From IMG/VR virus record IMGVR_UViG_3300031216_000073, positions 1-22,399 of that record: a stretch of DNA of 22,399 nt; one strand, given 5' to 3'. Position numbers and translations under genes: made by a program. Each line of letters begins with the position of its first letter. The first letter of the stretch is position 1. The notes below the pieces were generated by a model. That model worked only from the letters and a program-made list of their open reading frames with translations. It searched no databases and was not told where the DNA came from. The DNA comes from a virus. Positions 8,269 through 16,187 of this stretch are shown piece after piece.

Positions 8269-9089
8269 TAAAGCAACCCTCCAATGATTGCTTCAATCTC
8301 ATATTGCGGAGCGCCCTGGTTAATGAGTTCCTGCCGAATACGGTCAACTGATACACCTCGCTGCATAGCTGCTCGGGCTTCTGAAATCTCGGCGTCAAGG
8401 CCGGTCGACTCTGGCTCCTCAGCGCCGCTAAGTAATCCTTGCGGTGGGGAAAATTCACCTGAGTACGCCTCTACCCTAGAGCGATAAAGAGCATTCTCGA
8501 CCATTGAAAGGGCTTCATTTAGAGGGGTTTCCGCAGTGATACCAAGGCTGCTCGCCATAGCCGGGTTTTCTGTCAGCAATGTTTCAACTCGCGGCGCGTC
8601 ATCTTGGTATTCCTTGAAATAAACGGGCGTCTGCTCAGAGGCAAAGCGCAATGAGTCCTGCCGGAACCTAAGCGGTATCTCGCGCTGAAGCGCAGTCGGC
8701 CCGCCAGCCGCAGAACTAGGCGGCCGCATACGGTCGGTAGCAAGGGCATTGCTTGCATTGATCTGCGCACGAATCCTCTCGCGCTCAAGCTCTGCCGTTG
8801 GCTGGTTGCGCTCAATCTCAGCATTTAGCAATCCAGCCTGGTACTGGCGGTCTTCGGACAAAGCGTTACGCTCACGCTCAAAAGCGTTACGCTCACGCTC
8901 AAAAGCATTCTGGTCGCGACTCTGCTGGAAGTCCCGCTCTTCTGCCAACTCTTGAGAGCGAATCTGACCACGCGCAGCAATCTCTTGAAGGCTCTGCCGG
9001 GCTCGATGTCTGGCCGTAATGTTGTCGTTGACGATAGAGCCAAATGCTTGCAGGCCCGCGCCTAGTGCAATCTTTCCTGCTGCTGACAT
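8268..9089 (-). CDS. Coiled-coil internal virion protein candidate, 273 residues, with NAFERER repeat
   Basis: No family is recognised with confidence. Residues 1-25 are a short Ala/Gly hydrophobic segment (GKIALGAGLQAFGSIV). About 28-120 form a highly charged Glu/Arg/Gln coiled coil that contains two exact copies of NAFERER (61-74) followed by a diverged third unit (NALSEDR). The rest is helical and acidic, with VSMVEN-like turns and a C terminus IRQELINQGAPQYEIEAIIG that resembles a small helical-bundle end. A hydrophobic N terminus followed by a long coiled coil, encoded immediately before a giant ejected-type protein, fits an internal virion or ejection protein. The ATG has GGGAG seven bases upstream. 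The stop TAG shares one base with the GTG of the giant gene. Confidence 0.75.
   Translation of the reverse strand: MSAAGKIALGAGLQAFGSIVNDNITARHRARQSLQEIAARGQIRSQELAEERDFQQSRDQNAFERERNAFERERNALSEDRQYQAGLLNAEIERNQPTAELERERIRAQINASNALATDRMRPPSSAAGGPTALQREIPLRFRQDSLRFASEQTPVYFKEYQDDAPRVETLLTENPAMASSLGITAETPLNEALSMVENALYRSRVEAYSGEFSPPQGLLSGAEEPESTGLDAEISEARAAMQRGVSVDRIRQELINQGAPQYEIEAIIGGLL
8277..8282 (-). promoter_or_regulatory. Ribosome binding site deciding the GTG start of the giant gene
   Basis: GGAGGG lies eight bases before the GTG at 8268-8266, inside the end of the preceding coding region. The spacing and the TAGTG junction make this GTG the most likely start of the giant gene. Confidence 0.8.
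8860..8901. repeat. Two perfect 21-bp tandem copies inside the coiled-coil gene
   Basis: Two identical adjacent 21-base units occupy 8860-8880 and 8881-8901, with a decaying third copy starting at 8902. The unit length is a multiple of three, and each unit encodes seven residues (NAFERER), one coiled-coil heptad. The perfect identity suggests a recent duplication by slippage. Confidence 0.95.
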
Positions 9090-9091
9090 AA

Positions 9092-9652
9092 TTAAGCTCC
9101 CAAAAGTCCTCGACCGACCGCCTGAGACACTTGGTTAGGTCTCGGCGCTGCCATCTGTTCACCTGCTGCCGCCGCCTGCGCCGGGTCAATCCCGCGCTGC
9201 CGCATCATCTGCTCTGCGTCACTCATTGCCTGGGCATAACTGCCGTCCTCCATCATCTGAGACAGCGCCTCTTGGGCCATTGCCTTTTGCTCTGGATCGT
9301 CACCGACCGCCTCCATGTGCATCGCCACCATTGAAATCAGCGACTCTTGACGAATGGCGTCAGCTTCGTGCTGGATGCCAAGTGCTTCAACAATCTCAAG
9401 CAAGTCGTCAATTGTCTCTGTAGCAAGGTATAGCAAAAAGTCAATGTCCAGAATCTCAGGGTTGCCGCCCTCAAACTGGTCAGCCGTCTCGCGAACGATG
9501 CGATAAGCAAGCGCGGCAATAGTCTGCCCCAAATCCTGCTCACCGCCCTGAACAGCCTGAATTATTTGCTCTTTGGCAGGCCCATGAATGTAGTCAAGAA
9601 TCCCGTCAAGAATTTCTTGCTCAAAGTTTCCTTCAATCAGTCCTTGCTCCAC
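9092..9652 (-). CDS. Acidic all-helical protein of the ejection cluster, 186 residues
   Basis: I do not recognise a family. The protein is strongly acidic and predicted almost entirely helical, with segments such as FEQEILDGILDYIHG near the N terminus, DIDFLLYLATETIDDLLEIV in the middle, and a Met/Gln/Ala-rich helix (AQEALSQMMEDGSYAQAMSD) toward the end. The C terminus is Pro/Gln-containing and ends VGRGLLGA. There is no membrane segment and no cysteine. It lies between a cationic hydrophobic protein and a coiled-coil protein. Its opposite charge to the preceding product suggests that the two could bind each other, which is inference. The start is the GTG at 9652, fixed by the AAGGAGG site. 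A two-base gap separates its stop from the next ATG. Confidence 0.72.
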   Translation of the reverse strand: MEQGLIEGNFEQEILDGILDYIHGPAKEQIIQAVQGGEQDLGQTIAALAYRIVRETADQFEGGNPEILDIDFLLYLATETIDDLLEIVEALGIQHEADAIRQESLISMVAMHMEAVGDDPEQKAMAQEALSQMMEDGSYAQAMSDAEQMMRQRGIDPAQAAAAGEQMAAPRPNQVSQAVGRGLLGA

Positions 9653-9654
9653 GT

Positions 9655-10452
9655 TCAGCCTCCTTGCCAAATCGGGTAGTTCACACTAGGCGGCCTGCCG
9701 GTCCAATCAGGTTGATACTGATCCCCCGGTTGCCGTGGTTGCCTTGGGGCTCCCTGCATAGGGCCACCCATGTATTGATTGCCTGGGTATGGATTCATCA
9801 TTGCGCCGTCAGCAAGCAAGCCTTGGTTAAAGCTCGGCTGAAATGACTCACCAGACTGCAAATTAACGCCGAACAGACCCTTTGGCTCATTCATCTCCTC
9901 AGTACCTTGGGCCTGAAGGTATGCGCCGCCCATCTGGAACGCTGCCGGAATAGCGGCTTGAGCGATGGTCTGCCCAATGCTTTGTTGGCCAAATAGTCCG
10001 CTTACTTGCGATCCATTGAAGAACCCCGAGCGCTGAACATTACTCATTGCTTCCGATGCTGATCTCGCTGGGCTTTTCCATCCGCTGCCGACCTTCAATG
10101 AATCCTGAAGCCCGCTGACGGCTTTGGAGCCAAACCCCATAGCCTGGGCCGCCGCACCATTTAATAGCGTGCTGCCAGTCATCCCAGACGCTGTAGCCGC
10201 CGCGCCAGACGCGCCGGAGCCAAGACCAATAGTTCCGGCAAGCCCTGTCGCGCCTGCCCACATTGTTGACCCAGCTGCCGATAGCGCCCCGGTTAGACCA
10301 CCTCCAGCCGCCGACATAGCGCCAGAGAAACCAGCCGTCCCAACGGTGGCAATCCCAGCCGTGAAAAGACCTGCGGCAACGGCGACGATTGGCTTCCAGT
10401 TCTTTTTGATAAACTTGCCGACCTTTTTAATCCCTTTCTTAATCTTGCTCAT
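9655..10452 (-). CDS. Probable ejected membrane-active protein with cationic N-terminal helix, 265 residues
   Basis: No family is recognised, but the architecture is clear. Residues 1-20 hold nine lysines spaced as on an amphipathic helix (KIKKGIKKVGKFIKKNW). About 22-110 form a long Gly/Ala/Thr/Ser/Met hydrophobic stretch without acidic residues. About 115-180 are mixed, with QTIAQAAIPAAFQMGGAYLQ, and the last 60 residues are Pro/Gln/Gly/Tyr-rich and probably disordered (PGNQYMGGPMQGAPRQPRQP). A cationic helix followed by a hydrophobic region resembles membrane-active peptides and suggests interaction with the host membrane after ejection. This is inference. The ATG has GGAGG six bases upstream and overlaps the previous stop as ATGA. 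The next gene's ribosome binding site lies inside this gene's last codons. Confidence 0.7.
   Translation of the reverse strand: MSKIKKGIKKVGKFIKKNWKPIVAVAAGLFTAGIATVGTAGFSGAMSAAGGGLTGALSAAGSTMWAGATGLAGTIGLGSGASGAAATASGMTGSTLLNGAAAQAMGFGSKAVSGLQDSLKVGSGWKSPARSASEAMSNVQRSGFFNGSQVSGLFGQQSIGQTIAQAAIPAAFQMGGAYLQAQGTEEMNEPKGLFGVNLQSGESFQPSFNQGLLADGAMMNPYPGNQYMGGPMQGAPRQPRQPGDQYQPDWTGRPPSVNYPIWQGG
9659..9665 (-). promoter_or_regulatory. Ribosome binding site deciding the start of the 186-residue protein
   Basis: AAGGAGG, inside the last codons of the preceding gene, is six bases before the GTG at 9652-9650. An in-frame TTG at 9670 lies upstream of this motif and would translate through it, so the GTG is the better start. 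Confidence 0.75.
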
Positions 10453-10889
10453 TTCTGGCCTCCGATGGTATGAACGAACATTGACCCGCGCCGCTCAAAT
10501 CCTTTCGTGCGATAGAAGCGATCTTTGGCCTTCAGCCGATCGCCGTTGCTATCACTCATCATTATTTCCTTGGCCCCGACTGATCGAGACCATGCCTTAA
10601 ACTCGTCGATGAGTTCCCCTCCGCCTTGCTTGGCAAAGAAGTCAATCTCTGAGGTAAATCGCCAATTCGATTGAAGCAACTCATCAGCCATGCCGATAAG
10701 AAGCCCGCAAATGTCCGGGTTCCGCGCAACCAATACCACGCAGTCCGGTCGCCGCAGAAGCGTCTTGAGACTCTTGCGGAACTTCGCGGCTGAGTACGGT
10801 ATATGACCCCAGGCAGAAGACTCGTGAGCCTCGCGCCCAAAGAGGACAATCTTGCCAATGTCCTTAATGGTTGCCTTGCCTGCCTTCAA
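10449..10889 (-). CDS. GNAT-fold acetyltransferase-like protein, internal virion protein candidate, about 146 residues
   Basis: The sequence follows the GNAT N-acetyltransferase pattern: KATIKDIGKIVLFGREAHESS at the N terminus, a strand CVVLVAR, then FFAKQGGGELIDEF where QGGGELI stands where the acetyl-CoA-binding motif is expected (about 88-94), and SVGAKEIMMSDS and RFYRTKGFERRGSMFVH at the end. Single-domain GNAT-like proteins occur in podovirus virion clusters, and T7 gp13 is a comparable small internal virion protein. It may be structural rather than catalytic. I prefer the TTG at 10889: it overlaps the preceding stop as TTGA like its neighbours and has GAGG eight bases upstream. A GTG at 10931 would add 14 residues but has no visible ribosome binding site and a 46-base overlap. 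The stop overlaps the next ATG. Confidence 0.7.
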   Translation of the reverse strand: MKAGKATIKDIGKIVLFGREAHESSAWGHIPYSAAKFRKSLKTLLRRPDCVVLVARNPDICGLLIGMADELLQSNWRFTSEIDFFAKQGGGELIDEFKAWSRSVGAKEIMMSDSNGDRLKAKDRFYRTKGFERRGSMFVHTIGGQK

Positions 10890-11890
10890 CCGCCACGCCT
10901 CATTGGTGGCAACTGACCCGCACTGGTCCACGCATTAGGGTTGATGAATGAAGGTGTATAGCCCTGCATCCAACTAGGCATCATGCCCATAGACTGCTGA
11001 GAGAATTGCGGGGCCATGTTCATCCAATTCTGGACCGCAGCGTTTTGCTGCTCGCCCGTCAAGTTAGGGTTGGAAAAAATGCCCGTGATCGGATTCATAA
11101 AAGCACTTTGGCTGTTCTGGAATACGTTTGCGCTTAGCTGGTCTCGGTTTAGTCCATGGTTAGCCCAATCCATATTTGATCCATGACGAAATCTAGCCCA
11201 ATCAATGCCCATGTTTTGATCAAACTGGTTCTGCTGGATCGTGCGGTCAATGTCCGACTGACCCGACCCAAACGCCTGCGAATCCTCACGCTCTTCAATT
11301 CCAAGCATTTGACGCCGATAGTCATCAAGAGACCCGAGCTGGTGCCCTAGAAGCATCTGGTCAAGCGCAGATTGGCGGTTTGAGCTTGCTGACATGGCTT
11401 GGGCTTGAGCCCTCATCTGAGCCTGGGCAGCACTGGCCTGCCTATCCCTAGAAGCGTTATCCATTTGTAGGTTTAAGTCTGATACGTTGCCGTACCGGGA
11501 AGCGTCAAATTGAGCAATTGGAGCTGCGCGGTCAATAGCCGCCCCCACCGAGTTAGCACCAGCAATTGAAGAATTCGCAAGCCCGCGACGTGATGCCATG
11601 TTTACGCCATCTTGTCGAGCCTGCTGAATATATGGGTTATCAGACTGCAAAAGCCCGTTAAGCTGGTGGCTCATTAGCTGATTGTCTTGAACTTGCTGAC
11701 TAGCTGGCCCCATCGCTGATCCGGCGGGGCCGCCTGCGCTGAACCCCACGGACGACGCCCCGCCGCCACCGAGACCACTCCTGAAATTAGCGGCCGCATT
11801 GAACAACGAGGGGTCAATGTTCATCCCTACGTTGTAGTTAGAATTGCCGTTTATGGTTGTGCCTAAATTGAAATCAAATGGCGAACTCAT
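10886..11890 (-). CDS. Asn/Gln/Met-rich virion protein, 334 residues, probably internal or ejected
   Basis: No enzyme family is recognised. The protein is strikingly rich in Gln, Asn, Ser, Ala and Met with few Lys. Its parts are a Gly-rich N-terminal third (SGLGGGGASS near 38-47), then RRGLANSSIAGANSVGAAID at about 100-120 followed by RAAPIAQFDASRYG. I recognise this pattern from small virion proteins of podoviruses encoded next to the internal proteins. After that comes a long helical region (about 130-215) with Gln/Ala repeats, and a low-complexity C terminus with MAPQFSQQSMGMMPSWM. The ATG follows AAGGAGG by eight bases and overlaps the previous stop as ATGA. Position and composition suggest an internal or tail-associated virion protein; the exact role is unknown. 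Confidence 0.7.
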   Translation of the reverse strand: MSSPFDFNLGTTINGNSNYNVGMNIDPSLFNAAANFRSGLGGGGASSVGFSAGGPAGSAMGPASQQVQDNQLMSHQLNGLLQSDNPYIQQARQDGVNMASRRGLANSSIAGANSVGAAIDRAAPIAQFDASRYGNVSDLNLQMDNASRDRQASAAQAQMRAQAQAMSASSNRQSALDQMLLGHQLGSLDDYRRQMLGIEEREDSQAFGSGQSDIDRTIQQNQFDQNMGIDWARFRHGSNMDWANHGLNRDQLSANVFQNSQSAFMNPITGIFSNPNLTGEQQNAAVQNWMNMAPQFSQQSMGMMPSWMQGYTPSFINPNAWTSAGQLPPMRRGG

Positions 11891-14800
11891 CGCTCTTTCC
11901 TCCTTGGCGAGACATCTGCAAAGCCCAGCGCCTGTATTGTGAACGGCTGATCAGTTGTTGATTCGTGGTTGAGTCTGATGGAAATATCACGACCCCTTGC
12001 GTTAGTTCTTGTTTTTGAGAAAGCGGGCCTTTCTCCAGAATAATAGTCTTGGGTGTTGTCCCCAAGCGCAAAGCTCTCTTCACGGCCTGCCGGCGGGCTG
12101 TAATCCGTCCCGACTTGGTGCGAAAGCTCAGCATACCCACGAATGCTGGAGTGAATGTGCATGACATTGAACCGAGCGTTCATCTCTGTGTCACCCTTGT
12201 TGAAAGGATTCGTAACTAAGTAAGACGATATCGGAAGCCCGTCAAAAGTATTTCCACGGTCGAGTTCTATCATGTGAGGGTAGTTTTGAGCGCCTAGAAA
12301 TATCCGATCTGATCCGCGCTCATCAATACCCCATGAGGCGCAAGAGAACAAAACAGGCTCTTCGCTGTAAACCCATGACGCCGGAGTCGGGCTAAGACTA
12401 TCGCCATCAACGTCCAGATATTCGCCATCCTTCTTAACTGAATATCGTTGAATGGTGAACTCGGGAGTATCGCGCCGGAACGTCATCGTAAGAACGTAAC
12501 CGTCCTTAAAGATCACCCTGTACTGAGATTTGTTTCTCACGACGATGCTCCCCGCTACCGACTGATCAGCATCAAGCCCCTTGTTCACGCCCTGAAGTCT
12601 TGGGTTAAGCCAGGGATGCACAAGCTCGCTCAACCGGCCTCTCTGAAAGTCCCCGTATTTGTCCGTTACAGATATGGTGCTGACGCCCCTGAAATCACAG
12701 AAAACCGGGATGCCCATATCCTGAACCGTGTATTCGATAGCGCCAGAGTTGGCACTGATAATGCTGGGCTGAAGAGTGTCGTTATCCGCGCCCTGGTAAG
12801 CAATGATCTGGCTTTCAGTGAATACAAATAGCGCATCACCCTGGGCTCGCAACATCCCCACAATTTTATCCCCCACCCCAAGCGTCAGAGCGTCACTGCC
12901 AGAGTAGTCCGTGGGCTCCGCTGGGACAGACATATCTATATTTCCATTTGCGTACCCCAATACGAGCCGGTCCTTGAGCCTCCCTATGTGCCGGGGGATA
13001 GCCTTATCGTCGTCGAGCCCTGTCCTGATCCAAATGAAATAGCTATCATTAAACGTAAACGCATTGCCCGCACCAGACGCGCCGTAAACAGCCTCAAGAT
13101 TCTCGCTTGCAAAGAAGTTGCTTGTTATGAACTGATACTGGCTTGACTCTTCTGCCAGCTTGAGAGGGCCAGGGAGCCTGTTTGGCGCTGGCTGGGAAAG
13201 CGCGTTGGCGACAAGAGACCCAGCACCATCCGCGCCAGTCCTGATCTCGGCCCCGGCAGGAATAGGGCTGGTAAGGGTCATCGACCGAAATGACAGATAA
13301 CCATCGCCAGTTCCATCCCATGCGCCACTTTTCAGGTAGCTATCAAGAACCTCTGCCGAACCATAGTCTGCGCTCACTCCGTCGTAGAAATAAACGGTAG
13401 CCGACTTCTGACGATAATGAGCCTTGACGCGAACCAAGAAAATTCGACCCCAATCCGAAAAAGAAATCGCGCTTCTTCTTCGCCTTGTCTGAATGGCGAC
13501 GCCGAAATTTATTTTCGATGCGTCAGAGCTCGTCAGCTTGGAGCCAAACATCTCGCTTAAACTTCCAACCGTGATCGTGCCCTTCGTCGTGCTGATCTCT
13601 TTGTTTACCGTAATCCAGTCTATTCCAGAGTCGGTAGGGTTGTCTGGGTCAACCAGTCCGACTCGGTATATATCAATGCTTGGCGATGGAGGGACCGTTG
13701 CTGCGTCAGTGCGCGCCTGAGCTGTTATCTCAACCTCAACCCCCGTCAGAACGTCAACGTCATCAAGCTCAAAGCCAAACCCTTCAAGGATCAAAGGTCG
13801 GCCTGAAGGTATCGAAGTTCCTGACCCGTGGTTGATCTGGGCGTATGTGCCGCCGTCAACCTCAAGCCTAGCAACAGTGGCTTGAGTCCATGTTATGTTT
13901 CCAGACCCGCCAATGTAGACATTTGAAAGCGTCCTGAATCCCGTATCAGTTATGTTGCCAGCGCCGTCCGACTGATCCAAGACCGACACAGGCTCAGTTG
14001 TCGCTGTTTCAATCTCGGACTCATAACCCATATTTGTTGGAATAAACCCCTCGCCAGACCCAGACTTAACAATTACCGCATCATCAGAGCTGACTCTAGC
14101 TTCAATCGTACACAGGGGCTCATCTACAGCGCTTCCCCCAAAGACGGAATAGACCTCAAATACATTATCGGCGCTTGAATCGGTCAACACGTCACCCTGA
14201 GCCACTGAGCCAGACACGGTTTCAACCAAGCAAATGCCAAGGTACTCCTCCCCAGCCACTTCAATGACAGCGCGAACAATGCACTCATAGCCGCCAGACG
14301 AATCAAGAGTGTCACCAAAGGAAGGAAATATCTCCGAATTTATGAATTTCAGCTCCGTCAAGAGGTTTATATCTCGACCAATAGGCATCTGCTCAAGCGA
14401 GGTGGCTACTGGGTCGGGCTCCGGCATCAGAAGCTCGATAGACTCCCCTAAGTCAACAATACGGCAGGTTTGATAGACGCCTACGCCATCTTCCGGTGGA
14501 ATGAGGCTGCGGGGGTCTCTGTTTCCCAGAGGGCCAGTGGTTACAAGCTGGTGGTCCTGAGAGTAATAAGCCCACTGATTGGGCACATAGAGGGCTGCTA
14601 TCGTCGAATCGTAGCTGGCATCCTCCATGTTGTAGCGGTAAGTTCTGGCGACTCCATAGTTCTCACCCCTAAACCAAGTCATACCCAATGGATAGCCTCC
14701 AGGAAATTGCTGCACGGTCTGCCTGTATGCCTGCTGGTTGAGGCTTGCCGCATTGTTGTAAGCAAGCCACGAAAGCCCGCTTGATGGCAGCATGTGAGCG

Positions 14801-15516
14801 TTAAATATCCCCTCTGTTCCGTGAGCGCCCGATACAAGCATGTCGGTAAAGGTGTTGCCATAAGTGAACAGGGTTGAGCCCTCAGAGGAACCGGCCTGCT
14901 GAACTTCGTTCTTGTATATTACTGTGCGCCCATATCTCTCCTTAGGCTCGTTTGGAATAATAGGGAAGTTGACCGGGCCGATGAAAGAATCAACGGAAGG
15001 GAAAAACACTTGCCCAGTCCTAACCGTTAGGTCAACGTCATCTATCCCATCCCCGGCCACGTTAATAAACTCCGGCGACTCTATGACGTAACCTTTTACC
15101 GGGCCTCTCCAGCTAACTACATTGATAAATTTGGTGCTTGCTCCGGTCCCGTCAGTTGTTGCGTCAGCGTTTTTCGGCAGCCTGAAATAGACCTCATCGC
15201 CAACAGCAAAGTTGGTGAATGATGAGGGGGGCCATATCCCGCTATTTAGACCGAACCCTTCGTAGAACGGAATCCCGCCGTCAGGAGTAGTCCCCCAACC
15301 ACCGCCGCGCTCCCCATCGGCAAACTGCTTGCGGAAGGTGTAAGTCGAAAGGGACGTTGGGATTTCCCTGCCGTCATACCTTGCAAACCCGTCAATTTTG
15401 CGATACCCATCAGAAATAGCAACCTCGAAATTCTCACACTCAGCAAGAGTGCCGGGATTGGAGGCTATCTTTGATGTTGATTGGTCAAGACCACCGACAA
15501 GCTGAATCGCGCTCAT
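11887..15516 (-). CDS. Very large tail/virion protein, 1209 residues
   Basis: This is probably a tail hub or tubular-B/stabilisation-type protein. The first 50 residues carry a motif typical of podovirus tail-stabilisation proteins: GGLDQSTSKIASNPGTLAEC, then NFEVAISDGYRKIDGF and RYDG. The last 40 residues (ARGRDISIRLNHE from about 1173) have the strand signature that often ends the same family. A segment near 885-915 (GMLRAQGDALFVFTESQIIAYQG) resembles a beta-propeller-like blade. Between roughly 150 and 800 the chain is Ser/Gly/Thr/Asp-rich and beta-predicted, with no strong motif; this looks like inserted domains that make the protein unusually long. No enzymatic site is apparent. The ATG overlaps the adaptor stop (ATGA) and the stop overlaps the next ATG in the same way. 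I saw no separate tail fibre gene, so receptor-binding parts may be inside this protein or outside the window. Confidence 0.72.
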   Translation of the reverse strand: MSAIQLVGGLDQSTSKIASNPGTLAECENFEVAISDGYRKIDGFARYDGREIPTSLSTYTFRKQFADGERGGGWGTTPDGGIPFYEGFGLNSGIWPPSSFTNFAVGDEVYFRLPKNADATTDGTGASTKFINVVSWRGPVKGYVIESPEFINVAGDGIDDVDLTVRTGQVFFPSVDSFIGPVNFPIIPNEPKERYGRTVIYKNEVQQAGSSEGSTLFTYGNTFTDMLVSGAHGTEGIFNAHMLPSSGLSWLAYNNAASLNQQAYRQTVQQFPGGYPLGMTWFRGENYGVARTYRYNMEDASYDSTIAALYVPNQWAYYSQDHQLVTTGPLGNRDPRSLIPPEDGVGVYQTCRIVDLGESIELLMPEPDPVATSLEQMPIGRDINLLTELKFINSEIFPSFGDTLDSSGGYECIVRAVIEVAGEEYLGICLVETVSGSVAQGDVLTDSSADNVFEVYSVFGGSAVDEPLCTIEARVSSDDAVIVKSGSGEGFIPTNMGYESEIETATTEPVSVLDQSDGAGNITDTGFRTLSNVYIGGSGNITWTQATVARLEVDGGTYAQINHGSGTSIPSGRPLILEGFGFELDDVDVLTGVEVEITAQARTDAATVPPSPSIDIYRVGLVDPDNPTDSGIDWITVNKEISTTKGTITVGSLSEMFGSKLTSSDASKINFGVAIQTRRRRSAISFSDWGRIFLVRVKAHYRQKSATVYFYDGVSADYGSAEVLDSYLKSGAWDGTGDGYLSFRSMTLTSPIPAGAEIRTGADGAGSLVANALSQPAPNRLPGPLKLAEESSQYQFITSNFFASENLEAVYGASGAGNAFTFNDSYFIWIRTGLDDDKAIPRHIGRLKDRLVLGYANGNIDMSVPAEPTDYSGSDALTLGVGDKIVGMLRAQGDALFVFTESQIIAYQGADNDTLQPSIISANSGAIEYTVQDMGIPVFCDFRGVSTISVTDKYGDFQRGRLSELVHPWLNPRLQGVNKGLDADQSVAGSIVVRNKSQYRVIFKDGYVLTMTFRRDTPEFTIQRYSVKKDGEYLDVDGDSLSPTPASWVYSEEPVLFSCASWGIDERGSDRIFLGAQNYPHMIELDRGNTFDGLPISSYLVTNPFNKGDTEMNARFNVMHIHSSIRGYAELSHQVGTDYSPPAGREESFALGDNTQDYYSGERPAFSKTRTNARGRDISIRLNHESTTDQPFTIQALGFADVSPRRKER

Positions 15517-16187
15517 TGATTGCCCCGAACTTGCACGTTTGGTGTTTGTTCTTGAGACATTTGCATGAACAAGTCAGCGTACTCAATCTCAAATCGCTGG
15601 TACTGGGTGCTGGCTTCGTCATAACCGGCATACTTACGCCCAGCATTGTGAACAATAATCTCATGGAACTCTTCGGGCAGGATCGGAATATCAGCATTTT
15701 CAGCAAGTCGCTGCGGCTGCCTCAGGTAATTGAACGCGATTGACTTGGCCTGAGTAGGTGTCGGGATAAGCAGCATATTGTCGCTTGGGTCGATAACCGC
15801 ATATTGTGGCTGACCCGCCTGCAAATCCAGATACTCTTTTCGACCAGCCCAATCAAGGTAGTCAAACACGAACACCGGGGTATCCCCATCGTGAATAATC
15901 CAGCGTTGCTTGTGAGGGCTGGTATAGGGCATGAGGCGACGAAAGCCGGGGTCAGTAATCAGCGCCCGTAAGTCGTAGCCCTCCTGATCTGGCGTAGTGT
16001 TGAAAGCGCCTTGCTCTGTCATAAACCGCCAAGCGGTCTGAAGTTGGATGCTGACCCAAGATTTATTAATCCACCGCACGCAATCACGAATATGCGCAGT
16101 AGGCGGGTCAGTGACATCGGTCAATATTGCCGAATCGTCCGTGCCAATCTCGTCAATCAGCTCTTGGGTCAGCTCCAGGTAGTTCAC
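15513..16187 (-). CDS. Head-tail adaptor (connector) candidate, 224 residues
   Basis: This is probably the adaptor ring that joins portal and tail, comparable to gp4/gp11-type or tail-tubular-A-type proteins of podoviruses. The evidence is position and a recognisable layout. There is an N-terminal helix (MNYLELTQELIDEIG) and an HIRDCVRWINKSWVSIQ helix at about 32-48 followed by a tryptophan-containing strand. A central beta region contains YDLRALI and later YAVIDPSDNMLLIPTPT. The C-terminal helical pair begins ILPEEFHEIIVHNAGRKYAGY at about 170, a pattern common in these adaptors. It starts with GTG, overlapping the previous stop as GTGA, and GAGGAG lies about eight bases upstream. Its stop overlaps the next ATG. 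Alternative: another head-completion protein of similar fold. Confidence 0.65.
   Translation of the reverse strand: MNYLELTQELIDEIGTDDSAILTDVTDPPTAHIRDCVRWINKSWVSIQLQTAWRFMTEQGAFNTTPDQEGYDLRALITDPGFRRLMPYTSPHKQRWIIHDGDTPVFVFDYLDWAGRKEYLDLQAGQPQYAVIDPSDNMLLIPTPTQAKSIAFNYLRQPQRLAENADIPILPEEFHEIIVHNAGRKYAGYDEASTQYQRFEIEYADLFMQMSQEQTPNVQVRGNQ

Noticed and set aside
8860-8906. CRISPR array or regulatory iteron
   Set aside because: The units are directly adjacent without spacers, only two are exact, and they are in frame within a coding region as coiled-coil heptads.
9653-9670. TTG at 9670 as start of the acidic helical protein
   Set aside because: The AAGGAGG motif lies downstream of it and is ideally placed for the GTG at 9652, so the extra codons are probably untranslated in this frame.
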